NCBI GenBank assembly: GCA_000697665.1
Contig: KL197739.1
Coordinates: forward strand, 1-64,000
Direction: 5' to 3'
From: Jaapia argillacea MUCL 33604
Taxonomy: Eukaryota > Basidiomycota > Agaricomycetes > Jaapiales > Jaapiaceae
Length of the DNA: 64,000 nt
Shown here: positions 44,804 through 57,806 of the stretch, one piece after another
Layout of the letters: every line of letters begins with the position of its first letter
Position numbering within the stretch: the first letter of the stretch is position 1
Position numbers and translations under genes: made by a program
The notes under the pieces: generated by a model
The model's input: only the letters and a program-made list of their open reading frames with translations
Told to the model about the DNA's origin: nothing
Database searches by the model: none

Positions 44804-46945
44804 ATGTCCTTCCAACCACGTCGTTGGACTTCTGCATGGATATGCCTCTCCCTCCTCTTATCGTCTGCTCTGTTCGGGGTTGAGATCGATGTAGTTTCCG
44901 CATCTCCCCTCCCTAGAGCGCTGTCACTACTCTCGTCCGACTTTGACGCCTATGCCGAAACGATTCGAAACGACTGGGGTGTCCCTGGAATTTCGGTTTC
45001 TATTGTGAAACTTGCGAACACATCCTTCGATACGACGCCGACCATTGAAACAAGATCCTATGGTGTTGCTGGGACTGACAGACCAGTCGATGCTCTGGTG
45101 AGTTATCTTGCGTTAAATTACTCTATTTCTTGCTGATATAGCCATCCTGTTGTCCTGCTCAGACGAGATTCGGCATTGCCTCGAACAGCAAACTATTCAC
45201 CGCCGGTGCTATTGGATCCCTTGTAGATGCTGGAAAATTGAACTGGACCACTCCCGTCAAGGAGATTTTGCCCGAATTCGGCCTATTGAACAACTACGAT
45301 GGAGGCTTAGCCACCATCCGAGATCTTCTTAGCCACAGGACTGGACTGCCCAGGTCAGTATTGTCTCCTTCGTGTAATTTCAGTCGTTGGCTCAACTGTT
45401 GGGCAGGCATGACTACTCGATTCCCAAGTCAGGCCCTCGGGATGCTGTAGTTAATATGGTTCAATATCTTCAACCATCGGCGGAGTTTCGAGACATCTGG
45501 CAGTACAGTAACGTTGTGAGTTCAGACGTTTCTCGTCGATGCTGCACTTCTAATGTTCACTTCTCAGATGTTCATCGTTGTCTCCAAGATCGTCGAGACA
45601 GTCGCAGGGAAACCATTCGAAGACTATGTCACCTCTCATATTTTCAAGCATCCAGCGCTGAACATGACATACACATCTTACACTCAAGACAACTTGTACA
45701 GCACAGGTTATGGCATTTACGAGAACAAAAGCACGTTTGCCGTCCCGTACGTTGTCCAACCGGTTGGAGCCGGTGCAGCCGGTGTCATCACCAACGCCAT
45801 CGATGTTGCGAAATGGATGTCGTTCTTGATAAAGTCATTGATGGCCGCTGGTAGGGCCGAGTTACCGGCTGGAGCGACTCCGATATCGCCAAGTTCTGTG
45901 GGGAACTTGGCTATAGGTCGTATGTTGGAGTCGGGAGTACCTGACTGGCCCGAGCTCAGCCCCACTGCCTATGGGTACGGTTTGGAATCTGTCACTTACC
46001 AAGGCCATCATCTGTGGACCCACGGAGGTTTGTCTGACACACTGTCGGAAGATACGATTTCTAATGATTCCAGCAGGTGATTTACCAGGGTTTGGTTCCC
46101 AGATTACTTGGGTGCCCGAATCTGGTGTTGGAGTTGCTGTCTTTTGTAATACCAATCAAGAGTAAGTTCCTCACCCCGCTCCCCAAATCTTGCTCGTGAA
46201 TAACGACGTGCTTCAGGCCAGGAGCGGCTGCCGCTGAGATCATAACCTATCGTGCTCTGGAAGATCTCTTGGGTCTTCCCCATCCGAATTGGGAGGCTAG
46301 GTTAGTGCTCAACGTGTTGCTTATGCATTGATCGGAGCTGAACTGCTTATTTGCCTCAGATATGAAGGGGCTACAAATGGAACATCTGGCGGCCAAGTCT
46401 CGAAGCGAAGTATCTCTCGTCGCTCTTTCGCCGCTCGGGTACCCTCCCACCTCCATTCGGACATCACATCCCGCGAGCAAAACGCATCAAATCCTGACCC
46501 CGCCGGCTACATCGGAACATACACAAATGGTGGATATGGGGACGTCACCGTTTGCCCAACCTCAGACGTCGCCTATCATCACAACACCCCAAGCACCTGT
46601 CAAGATTTGTACAATTCTCTGAAAGGCGGTACACAGACTCCGGAACAGCCCGCGACAGACTCCCTCAATTTGCTCATTTACGCCCCTCGGCTATGGAGTG
46701 ATTATATCCAGCTCGTCTCTCATTCTGACGCGCTTTTTGTAGGCAACACCTACCTCATCGCTGCGGCTACTCACGAGAGACCTTGGCCGATTTCACTGAA
46801 CGAGGGCGAGATGTTGGCTATCTTTAAGTTTGATGAGGGAGCTCATCAGGGTTCGATTGTTGGTATGGAGTGGTCGGGGGTTTGGGGCTCTGAAACTCAG
46901 GAATCCAGTGGCTATCCTGAAGTGACTTTCGTTCGTGCGCAGTAA
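44804..46945 (+). CDS. secreted serine beta-lactamase-like hydrolase 2
   Basis: Seven exons (44804-45097, 45163-45353, 45407-45515, 45568-46027, 46077-46161, 46217-46300, 46360-46945) give 602 aa. The signal peptide is WICLSLLLSSALFGVEIDVV-like. Catalytic motifs are S105-x-x-K108 in IASNSKLF, Y-x-N in WQYSNV and H-x-G in WTHGG. The C-terminal domain has GYIGTYTNGGYGDVTVCP and GMEWSGVWG, and many N-x-S/T sites suggest glycosylation. Intron positions agree with hydrolases 1 and 3, so the three are duplicates. It lies about 900 bases downstream of hydrolase 1 in the same orientation. Confidence 0.82.
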
Positions 46946-47425
46946 CACTTGTCTCCCAGTTTTACAAAAACCGAACCCTCGCTTATTTGCACAGACTCTT
47001 TTGTCCTTAGGCCAAATTCGTGGACTTTGTATCGTAGACGTTGTAGTTTCATTATAGCAGCGTTCACAGACAGCAGTAATAAATGACATTGACGTGGAAG
47101 ACGATTATGGACGCGCCAAGCATTCTCAATATTGATGAAGTTGGAGCCCGCGGCGACCAACGATCTGGTGGCTCAAAGCTTCTAATTCTATTCCCTCCTT
47201 TCCACATCCTGGCCATTACTTGCAGTTCTCCTAGCGACGTCGAGCATCTCCTAGTATTCGCCTAATTGTCTTCGACGATACGCCAATCCCTGACTCACAC
47301 CGTCTCTATTCATTCAAGTACTAGTCCCGGAACCTTCTGGTCTCCTTGTTCAAAATCAGGCCATCAAATAGCTCTAACATCTGAGTCTCTCACACCGGAC
47401 CAGGCCACCATTCTTGTCCTTAGAC
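46946..47425. other. intergenic, nothing recognised
   Basis: Only short ORFs are visible. This space should hold the hydrolase 2 terminator and the promoter of the next gene. Confidence 0.4.
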
Positions 47426-49609
47426 ATGTCCGAATCACCTGCATCTACACCAATGGTCTTGACGCCAGACTCGACGGGTTCATCTGACACGTCGACTTCA
47501 GGTCACAAGAAGACGCGACGACAACCAGCCTACTATCCCAACTTGAAATCACCGAGCAAACCGCAGAAGCCTTTCAGCAGGAGTGCCGCAAAGAGGGAGA
47601 GTGTTATGGCTTTGGGGAGTATTGAGCATCTCCAACACTATTTCACAAAAACTGGGCTTACACCACCATCGGAGTGAGTGTTAGTCGCGTCGTTGCCCAC
47701 AGAAAGTTGACCATTATCTTCTCAAAGTCCAAATACAAGATCGAAGAAGGGATTGGTCCCGGCATTAGGTGGTTTAACGACATTGCGTACTGACCCCGCA
47801 ACCCTTCCCCGACCACCATCAGAGCTCCCTCCGACACCGGCAATCCCGTCACCTCCACGACCCTCCTTCCCTACGTTCGTCAAGACTTACGAGACAGACC
47901 CCTATACCCTAAGACTCGGGGTTATCGATGATTTATCATCTGTTTCCCGTGCATGGAACTTTGATGATACCCAGCCATCACACTCCGATGATCGCGCTCT
48001 CCTGGGAGTAGGTAGCCCACCGAAGGGTTCTACTCCCAGCAACTTCGACGTCCTCGGAGTTTTGAAGAATACCACTCATTTGGTTCGATCGGTTCGAAAT
48101 TACCTTGTTTCTCTCCCTGATGACTCCATTGGTCGCATCCGCGACGAGTTTCGACCTCGAGCCACGCCAAGCAAACCCATAGTCAAACGACAATCGTCCC
48201 CTGGAAAAGGACTGGATCCACTTGCGCTCATTAGACGCTCCGCACTCGAGGTCCTCGCAGTCCTACGCGAATTGGAAGAATCCTCGCGTGTCCCACTCTC
48301 TGATGAGGCGTACGACGTTCAAAGCGAACATGGTTCGTCATCAGGTACAGGTTCACATTCGCGGGGAGCCTCACCCAGTGCGCCCTTTGATGAATTAGAT
48401 CGCGACGATGGAGATACATCATTTGCTTTCTCCCTCGTCAAAGTCCGTGGTCGTGAGGAATCAATACCCGTTTGGGAGGACGACTCATACGATAATATGA
48501 ACGACTCGACCGAAGAAGATGGGGATAGGAGGGAGCATTGGGATGAGAGATTGGTGCTAGGTGGCGGATGGCTTTATAGGCAAGATATCCGCTTAGACGA
48601 TTTAGTGAAGGAACAGGAGGTCGTTCGAAAATACCTGGATACCGTTGACGACGTCTTGTTTGGAGGTACGAAGGATGGGCAGAGAGGGTGGGATCGGGAG
48701 AGGGCTGCAGAACGTGCGAAAGGCAGGAGAGCCAGTTCAGGAGATACCGAGGCAAGGGAGTCGATTGATGGGTCGAGGAGAGTTTCGAACCGACGAGTGG
48801 TGTCGACGGGGTTGTTAGATTCTATGAAGGACATGGTTGTCACCGAGGAACCGGAAGAAATGGAGACGTTGGGAGAGGAGGGAGAGGAGAGCTTTGAAGA
48901 TGAAGATCTGCCACTATGGGCGAGACGCAGTTCCTTCCCTGGTGATCCTCTTGGTGAGTACCTCTGATCCCTCTTTGAACGTCTTTTCACAACGTATGCA
49001 GGCCGAGTACATGCTTTCCTGTCCGCCACTCTTCCTCCCGATCTTGTGGCTGCTTTGCCACCAAGTGCAACCGACCGCATTGCTTTCCTACAGGCGCTCT
49101 CGTCCGGTCAATTGCTTTGTGTTGCCTACAACACGGCTGTACGCCAATCCCGGAAGCCTTGGGGGTTCATCAATAAACCTGAGATTCATGATCTCATCAC
49201 CATGGAATCAAGTGCTGGTCCGGATGAGAAGGATGACAAGACCAAGACAGGTTGGACATATCGCAGACTTGATAACTTGCGCCTTTGGTCTGGGTACGTG
49301 CCCACACACAATTACTCGACGAGTCCGTTATTCATCTGACCCACTTCTCCCAGTGGTCTCAAAATACGTTATATGTTACCCATCGTCATTCTTCCTAAAC
49401 CCCCTACTCCCCTGAACGTCCCGCAGAGTCATCAGACACCCCTTACATCACCATCTGCATCGACTTATCGGTTCCCTCCCATCGACCCACCCTTTGAATT
49501 CAACACCAGGACTGTTGCCATGAAGGACGAAGGGTGGGAGGGTATGTTGGAGACATCCGTGATTAATTGGACGATGGCAGTCGCAGAGGAGCGCAGAGGG
49601 GAGAGATAA
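47426..49609 (+). CDS. conserved fungal protein with CH-like C-terminal segment
   Basis: Four exons (47426-47673, 47728-48953, 49002-49293, 49354-49609) give 673 aa starting MSESPASTPMVLTPD. The N-terminal part is Pro/Ser-rich, followed by helices (FDVLGVLKNTTHLVRSVRNY; ALIRRSALEVLAVLRELEES) and an acidic region. The segment from about residue 492 (HAFLSALLPPDLVAAL, FLQALSSGQLLCVAYN, KPWGFI, DNLRLWSGGLKIRY) resembles a calponin-homology fold (helix, dose of LLC, late WG..N); this is inference. The protein ends in a conserved-looking MAVAEERRGER. I do not recall a named family. It converges with the coiled-coil gene on the other strand, 212 bases apart. Confidence 0.7.
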
Positions 49610-49821
49610 TTTCGTTGTTGAAGATTATTTGGGAGCGATCCATCATCTTGCATTGTTATCTTATTCTTGTCAAATCATTATTGCTTATGAAGTCTAGCAT
49701 TCGGCCCAATCAAGAATGGGAGTGGGTTAGGCGCAAAGAAAAATAAGTTAGTAGTGCATGGGTTGCAGTATGATTACAGTGTACAGAAGTGATTGCTGCG
49801 AGCTAGATTCACAACTCCAAA

Positions 49822-51835
49822 TCAACTCCAATATCCTCGAAATCGATCAACTACACTATCCAAAAGCCCGCCTCTCGAGCCTGGCAGGGAGTCCCTGCTT
49901 GTTGGCGATTGGGAAAAGGATACATCTTCGGGAGCGAGGGTTTGAACGTATACGCCTCGCAAACCTTTGCGATTAGGGCGATCCCGAGGTTTGCAATAAC
50001 TCTTGGCTTTTTTGCGAGGGATATCTGAGTCGGCACTCTCCTGGTCATCACCAGCTTTGCGCTTAGCCCTTCGAACACTACAAGTCCCCGTAGATTGTGA
50101 GACTTCGCTCTCTTTCCGCCGTCGTCGTTCTTCCCCGAGTTGTTTCTCCATCTTCTCCAGCTTCCTTGTGAGGCGAATAACCTTCCCTTGAACAGCCTGA
50201 ATATTCGAGTGTTCTTATTAGTACCGACTTTGAAGAGCTAAACCCGTAACAGCACCTACATCGTCAACTTGGTGCCACGCGACGAAGCGAGGATCCGATG
50301 TGGATATTTGAGGAGTATCCGTGCTACCTTCCTCGCGGTGTCGAGAAGGACGCAAAGCCAGCGGAGGCGAGTTGTTTGACGGATACTGGACAGCCCGGCG
50401 GGGTCTGGTAGTTTGAGACATACGAGGAGGTCGCAAGGACTGCGAAGCCCAAGCAGATTTGGGCCGATTGTGAGATGTTGTGGATAGGGTTCCCCACCAG
50501 CTTTCATTGCGATCATATTTCACCATGCTCCCCTCCTGCTTATACGACGCGGGAGCGACTTGTAACGAGCCTCTCGTATCGCCAGAGGCATTCTCCTTTA
50601 CAAAAGAGCTCGAGATTCCAGGCATAGTCGATACGGAGGGTATCGGAATGGATGCTTCATGAGAAGATTCCCACTCGTTCGAATGACTGAAGCCCGGGTT
50701 ACTCGATCTATGAAGGATATGGCCACTATGTGCCAGAGGAGCGGGTTGGGAATTTCCCCATGATGAGGTGGCTGAGAGGAAACAATCTAAGATCGCGCCG
50801 GCCGACATCGTATTCCACGGATTGATAGGTGCAGAAGTGGTTGTGGAGGTGATGTTTCGTTGGTGAGGGTACAGAATGGATCCCGAAGGACCAGAGGGAA
50901 GGGGAAAATAATTTGCTTCTAGACCATTCTGGTGGGAGGGCAGATTCATTGTCGTACTTGGACCGGGGTATCTAGATTCGGCATCGAGGTCCATGAAGGA
51001 CGTAGCTTTGCGTTGGAGGGACACGGGTTGTAGTACAGGTTGCGGTTGAGCATTGCCTTGTATGGAGTTGAAGTGATAGGGTTGGATAACGGGAGGAGCC
51101 GCCGCTGAGGATTGATGGATTGTAGAGCCCTGTAGCTGGGAGGGAGGGAGGAGTGGTTGAGGGGGAATAGCGAACGAGGAGGGAATGGCCGAAGGAACAA
51201 GTTTCGACGGAGCGGGAGTGGTGACCGGAGTAGAAGAACAAGGGTGTCCCACTTCTGCTGTATGAGGGTTGAATGCGGGAGTTGAGCCGCTTTAACACAC
51301 CAAATTAACGAATGAAAACAATAAGAGAAGGGACGAGGCTTACGTTTGATTCGGGGTTGCAGGTAAAATAGGTTGAGGAGCGAGGGACGCAACGTTTACG
51401 CCTGCTGAGATCAAACGACGCTGCGCTCTTTCCTGGAGTTTGCGAGCGTCCTTCTCTTCCATTCTTGCACGGTGCTGAGCTCTTGTCTCCTTCTCCTTCT
51501 TTTTGTTATCCTCACTATCGGACTCAGGTTCTGTCTCATCTCCCTCGTCAATCTGCGCGTTGTAGATTGCGAGCTCTACCGGTACACCAGCCTTGGCTGT
51601 GGTTCTTGGGTGAGGTGCGGTGAAGGGGAACGGGCAGAGAACGATCAACGCACCATAACGACTGACAGTTTGAAGTTCCACTTGTTGCTTTCGCTCCTGT
51701 GCGACCCTCTGGTGTAGCGCCGCTTGGGTTCTAATAACACAGCCGTCAGAGGACGTCCTCTTGATAGACTGGAGGAGAGACTTACGCTTTGCTTCCACTA
51801 GGAAAGGACGATGACCCGACAAGGGGATTGGTCAT
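49822..51835 (-). CDS. basic, coiled-coil, probably nuclear protein of unknown function
   Basis: Four exons on the minus strand (51835-51786, 51730-51344, 51289-50260, 50196-49822) give 613 aa. Near the N-terminus is a conserved-looking ALHQRVAQERKQQVEL segment, followed by an acidic stretch (DEGDETEPESDSEDN) and a charged helix (RARMEEKDARKLQERAQRR). The middle 340 residues are Ser/Pro-rich and probably disordered. The end has a coiled coil (VIRLTRKLEKMEKQLGEERR) and two basic clusters (RRAKRKAG, PRKKAKSY) that look like nuclear localisation signals. A transcription or chromatin role is only a guess. The start ATG is set by the first spliced exon, which joins in frame. Confidence 0.6.
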
Positions 51836-52641
51836 GTTGTTGAAAAGAAGAGGGTCTCAAATGAGGTGGATGGTGATAGGGTGATACGGGGGGCGAAGGG
51901 AGCAGTGCAAACCGACGCTTGGGCCATCGGGAGCCACAATTTATAGCGACCACACCGGGTCCACGATCTTGGTGGCTGTTATTACATCGCTCGCTTTGAA
52001 TATTGGACCTACCCCGCTGCACATGCCCTGTCAGTGCTTGAGTGACCGCTTTGACTTCAAGTTGCTTTGGTCGGACCAGATGATCGCCATGAAAGCGTCC
52101 CGACTCCCAAAGCGGAAGCATGATGGAATTGAAACCCAGCGCAGCAAGATCCTGACGGGGAGCGTTTTTACTGGGTGTTCTAGCTTGACGATGTCGATTC
52201 AAGGGCTGCCCTGAGTAGTGTACGGTCAGAAGGGTGGACGGCAAGATAATAGTCCGAAGTATACAGCACAAGAATCAAACATGGGCAGGTGAAGGGTACG
52301 AATCACATCCCTCACTGGAGTATGACTCCAACTTTACCAGTCACTGGCGGAGCGACACCTACAGGTACAAGTCGTAGCAAACGAAGGAGGTCCGCAGTTC
52401 AGGCTATCCTCGGGAAGAAGCAAAGAGGCGGAGGCAACACAACCCAACGCGTTTTCAGGACCCTGGGATGGCTTTGATCACGAAACGATTTGGCCATCAG
52501 GGTTTGAACCTCACTGTGCCGATACTATGTCGCGAGTAGATCTATTCGCGGTCGTGCTCCAAACGCCTACAACAGCTCAGACACAACAGAGGAGTAGTTG
52601 GAAAAGTGGTGTGGCCTGTACTGTAAGGCGAAGGGAAGCGA
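51836..52641. other. intergenic between the coiled-coil gene and hydrolase 3
   Basis: Only ORFs below 82 codons occur. A GGTTCAAACCC-like sequence on the minus strand near 52505 resembles a tRNA T-arm but lacks pairing partners. Nothing else was recognised. Confidence 0.4.
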
Positions 52642-54824
52642 TCAAGAAGCGCGCCTGAAGGCAACCTCAACCCGACCCTCGTTCTCTACAACACCTCCAC
52701 CAGCTCCCCATATTCCACGCCAATCCATCCCAACCACAGACTTTGGCTCTCGGTCACCCTGAAATTTGAACTCAACTTCCACCAGCCGACCCACCACCTC
52801 CAAAATCGGCCATGTCCTGTTGCCTACAGGAGGGACGATGGCGTAGGGGATGCCGGTGAAGTTGGGCCCATCCTTGTGCGAAAGGTGGAGATAACCAACG
52901 AAAGTCCTTGGCATGGCGATGAGGAATGAATGAGAAGTGGTTGGTGGAGGCGCTTTGGGAAGGTATGTCCCGCCTTTGATTGACTTGTATAAATTGTGAC
53001 AGGCATCTGGAAGCTCGTAGCGCGACGCGACCTCGGGAAGGGGGCAAACAATACTTTCGCCATAACCTGGATCCTCGAAGATTCCGAAATAGCTCCTAGG
53101 CGAAATGTGCGACAGAGGATCCTCATGTTCGTGGTCATCCTCGAATATTCCGCACGTGTGACCAAACGCGCCCCTATAGCACGAGCATAGACGGGAAATG
53201 GATTCAACCTTGGATGGAGTATGTGTCTGCAAGGCTAGTGAGCGATTGTGGAGCGCCCTGAATCTACAGAAGTGGGATCAGACACAACGCGAAAACTGAG
53301 GCATGGCGCAAATCACCTTCCATTCCAGTCGACTTGATGTTCGATACCGAAGAGGTCTTCCAGAAGGCGAAATGTCAGGATAAATGCGACCATATTACCC
53401 TCCCTACACTCGGTCAGTGAACGAGTCATCGCAAGGAAGTGAAATAACTATTTACCCAGCAGAGTTACACATGACGCCAACGCCAACACCGGCATCGGGC
53501 ACCCAAGTGATCTCGCTTCCAAAACCGGGAAGAGAGCCTGTGGCTTAGGTTAGCAAGAAAATGCCTACAGATCGATGTGTTAGACAAACCTCCGTGAGTC
53601 CATAGGTTATGGCCGGCATAGCTGACGAGCCCAACGCCGTGACCATATGTGATAGTGCTCAACTCAGGGAACAGTGGAGACCCTTCCGAGATGGTGTACG
53701 CTGTGGTGATAGCCAAAAGTGCCTTTCGCGATAGCGGAGTGGGGTCGCTTTCGGCAACACCTGAGCTCGCACTACGCCGAGATTTAATCAAGAATGACAT
53801 CCAACGCGCGACGTCCACTGCGTTAGATATAACCCCTCCAGCGCCGGCTCCTGTGGGGGCCAGTTCAAACGGATAGATAAAGGCTGAGTTGTTGGAAGGG
53901 TAGACACCATAGCCTGTGCTGAAAGACTCGGTCGGCGTGTAGGTTGTGTGTGACATGTTCAAGGCAGGATGATCGAAGAAATGGGATGAAACATAGTCTT
54001 GGAAAGTGGTTCCTGTAACATGCTCGACGATACGAGCAGCAGTCACAAACATCTGAAGCAAAGATATGATATTAGAAGGATTCATGTTGAGTCCCGTTAT
54101 CGACCTACCAGATTATTATACTGGAAAACCTCACGAAACTCGGCGGAGGGTTTGAGATATTTCAGGCGGGAAACAACGACTTCGAGGGGCTCATCGTTTT
54201 GAAGAGAGAGGTCGTGCCTAGTCACAAGCCAGTTACAATCGATTCAACCTTACTCCAAGAGATTTCACGAACCTAGGCAAGCCACTTCGATGGCTAAGGG
54301 CATCTCGAATAGTCAACTCTCCTCCATCATAATCATCAAGCATGCCAAACTCGGGCAAAATATCCTTAATACGGCTTGTCCAGTTCAGCTTGCCAGCATC
54401 TACGAGCGAACCGATAGCCGCAGCCGTAAATAGTTTACTGTTGGAAGCTATTGCGAAGGTTGTCTAGGATACTCGACATGTATAAGCTGCAAAATTTGCT
54501 AAGGCATACTGATTTTGAGAAGACACACACCTCATCAGTGACCGCTCTACCTTCGCCCGCAATCCCAAAGCCCTTGGTCTCGACTATGGGAGGTGAATAC
54601 AGGGAGTCATTGACCACCTTCACAACCGAGACAGAACACCCTGGCACACCCCATTCTGCCCGTATCTTTTCGGCGTAGGCATTAAAATCACCGGACAACA
54701 ACGAAGCAGAAGACTTGACATCGAAGGTTGTTTGCGATGCAGATGTGACCGAGAGTTGTCCCAAAGCCAAGACTGCCAGGAGAAAAGGTGAAACATACGT
54801 CAAACCCAGTTCTTTGGACCGCAT
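52642..54824 (-). CDS. secreted serine beta-lactamase-like hydrolase 3
   Basis: Seven minus-strand exons, approximately 54824-54531, 54463-54273, 54218-54110, 54052-53590, 53537-53456, 53403-53317 and 53263-52642, give about 615 aa. ATG 54824 opens a signal peptide (FLLAVLALGQLSVTSAS). Motifs are S105-x-x-K108 in IASNSKLF, Y-x-N in FQYNNL and H-x-G in WTHGG. The last exon adds a Cys-containing insertion (RLCSCYRGAFGHTCG) before the shared domain (YFGIFEDPGYGESIVCP, GMDWRGIWGAG). Exon sizes match hydrolases 1 and 2 closely (87-base sixth exon in 1 and 3). It is separated from them by two unrelated genes and inverted. Confidence 0.82.
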
Positions 54825-55372
54825 AATTCCAACCAAAGGTCAGCGAAAGAACGAATACTAGCAGTGACTATGGAGGGTGATGGGACGGTTTCCAGAGTTT
54901 GACCACCTTGAGTGGGCTGTCCTGATAACTGGAGCTCACTCAACCACATGATACTGCTGCGGGACTGCGATCAACAGGTGGGTAGGCCAGGCGGAGAAGC
55001 ATCGTAACGAAAAGGTGTCCTAGGCTGAGAACAGAAAGAAGGTAGTTGCGCTGCGGTCCTGGCAATATGGACAACTGACGGAGTGATCAAAATCGACAAT
55101 GACGAAGTCCGAGTCAGTGGCGTTCACTTTTGAACCGTAATTCCCGCAAACTTCCAGTGCTGTGCATAGGTCTCCTCATTACCTTGCAGTGACATCGTTC
55201 GTATCTCATGAGAGCTACACGAGCGGACGAGCAAAGCAGAGCAGTGATTAGATTTTAATATAAATCTGAGCGATAGTGTGAACAGCCATAACAAATGTGG
55301 AAGTGTTTTTGCCAAATGTCCTTCAGCCGACTGGCTTCGACATACCAACCAATCATCGAAAATTTGTCCATA
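54825..55372. other. intergenic, hydrolase 3 promoter and TOM70 3' flank
   Basis: No gene is recognised. The stretch should contain the hydrolase 3 promoter (minus strand) and the TOM70 3' untranslated region and terminator. Confidence 0.4.
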
Positions 55373-57806
55373 CTAAACCATCTGACGAGCGATCTGACTT
55401 AACTGATCAGCCATCTTGGGATAGTTCTTCATGAACTCCAACTGCGCTCCCGATGCCTGCGAGTTCAGTCGTCAGCAAACCGTCGAGCCTCCGATATAAT
55501 CCCATCCACGAGATACTCACAAATTGGTACGTCAGAGCATTCACAAGCTCGGGCTCACTCCTCGCCAGCTCGGTCTGCCTCTCAAACATCTCAACAGCTT
55601 TCTCGACTCTGCCCTGCTGCAAACTTAATTGGGCTAGAGTAGCGACGGCAGCTTCACACTCAGGGTCGATCTCGAGTGCTTCGTTGCAACATGATTCCGC
55701 AGCTCCAATGTCTTGTTGCCATTGATACAGGGCCAGACCTTTGTTGACGAGAGGGAGGACGTTCATTGGAGGGGGTCTTCGAAAAGAAAAGGTGTCAGGC
55801 GTAATAGAGGAGACGTAGGGGGTGGGCATACTTTGCGCGCTCCAATTCGACGGCTCGGTCAAACTTGTCGACAGCATCTTGGAACCGTTGTTGATCCAAT
55901 AACAGCTCGCCACTACCAGCGTACAAGACAATCAGTTTCCACTATTGCAAGAGACGCAAGAGGCCACTCACTAGTAGTTCTGTGGCTCGCTTCGCTGAGG
56001 GAACGCTTTCAGAGTCCTCCTGAAAGTTGCCATACTGTTCGCCAACAATCCAGACTTATATTGTGCTACAGCTAACTGAATGTGACTGAAAACGAATGTA
56101 TCATCCAAAGCAGTCGATTTCGTATAGTTCTCGGCTGCGCCTTCAAAGTCGTTCATAATAAACAAGACTGTTTGGTCGGAGGTCAGTGCGACAGGTCCAC
56201 TGAGGAGCGAAAAATGCTGATTTTACCTTGGCCACGATGGTAATAGATATCGGGGTCGTTGGGGTTGTGCTTGATAGCTTCTTCGAAGCATTGGAAGGCT
56301 TTCGGGGGGTCACCTTGCTCCATATATACACTGGCGATCTTCACCCAGCTTTGCGTTAACGAGGGTAAGAGATCAGTGGAGGCGGACAGATCTTCCTTGG
56401 CGCCTTGAACGTCGCCAATGAGGAATCTAAATATCAAAATTGATTTAAGATGAGAACTGTAAATGTGAAAGGAACACGCGCACTTGAACGTTCCACGGAG
56501 GTTCAAGGCTTCGGCCTTCCCAGCATCCCATGAGATGCCCTGTTCGAGGGATTCGTTCGTGAGGGTCATAGAATGAATGTAATCTCCCGCCTCTAGGGCT
56601 TGGAGGGCCAGGAGGAGAGTGTTGTCACCGGTGGAAGCGTCTTCGGGAAGGGTTGGTAGAGGTCCTGGAAGCGCGTCAACACCTACTACGCACAAGTGGA
56701 TAGAATGGCCTTGACTCACGAGGTCGGAAAGCGGAGAAATAGGCATAGACGAAAGTATATGAAGGAAGTCGGCGTTCGCGAGTCTGTTGACGGCGCGTCA
56801 AGACAACAAAATTCGTGTTGATAATTCACTCACCACAAGTATTTCGGTCGCCTTTTTGGATGCGAGTTTTTTCAGTACTCGCTCAACGGATTGAGCTGAC
56901 GACTCGTTCTGGAATTTGTCCAATATCGTCGCCGCGGTGAAGTCTAATGAACGATTCAGCCCTACGAAGGGATTTCTGGAACCCAAAGGGAGTACCTCGC
57001 AAAGCACCCTCATACTGCTCCGAGGCTTCGAGGGCGATTCCTCTCCGGTTCAATGCTTTGACATAACTGGAATCAAGTTTGAGAGCTTCGTCACAATCCG
57101 CAACGACACGATCGTGCTGGGGAGGCGACATATTGACATAACCTGAATGCAGATGGGTCAGGAGTCCGCAACATCAGGTGATGGAGATTCACGAACATGC
57201 GGCTCGATTGCTATAGAAGACAGGTTCGGGTTTTGGTGAGACGGCCATGGCACGAGTATACAGATCAGCAGCAACGGCGAATTTTCGCTGTTGGTACGCG
57301 GTGTTCCCTTTCGCCTTGAGTGATGCAGCTGCCGCGGTGCGGTCCTATGAGGGGTTAGCCTGTCAATGCGCATGTTATAATGAGATAACGATTCACCTCT
57401 GTCGACATGCTCGCAATCTGCTCTGGTGTATACTCGACATCTTCTATTTCACAGTTATTCACGTTCAAACAATTCGCCAGTTGAATGACAACTGACCGGC
57501 CTCAACAACCTCCACAACCTTGGGTTCCTTGGGGGTGATTTCCTCCAGGAGAGGGCCATCCTTGTCCTTGTTAGACTTCCTCTTTTTGTTCTTCTTCTTG
57601 TCCTTCTTCTTCTCCCCCTTCTCTACATCCCCTTCAGGCTCCCCGATCGAAGGCGAGGGCGGTGGTCGTCGTGACGTCGACGCATAGTAAGCGACTCCTC
57701 CAGCGGCGAGGACAGCGGCGGCTGTTCCAATGAGAATGACACGCTTATTTTCCGAGACAAAAGACTGGAGGCGTTCAACGACACTCTGCTCTGAAGAGGA
57801 AGACAT
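55373..57806 (-). CDS. TOM70: mitochondrial import receptor Tom70
   Basis: About twelve short exons on the minus strand. The N-terminus has a single membrane anchor ([20 protein letters not shown]) followed by a Lys-rich cytosolic segment, as in Tom70 (outer-membrane receptor for carrier preproteins, docking Hsp70/Hsp90). The first TPRs ([50 protein letters not shown]) form the chaperone clamp. The family motif [20 protein letters not shown] appears only after correct splicing. Further TPRs follow ([63 protein letters not shown]). The C-terminus is [20 protein letters not shown]. The start at 57806 is the first ATG of the anchor exon. It is divergent from the membrane-protein gene at 58331. 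Confidence 0.92.

Noticed and set aside
52485-52540. tRNA-like GGTTCAAACCC on the minus strand
   Set aside because: The T-stem does not pair well and no acceptor, D or anticodon arm can be placed.
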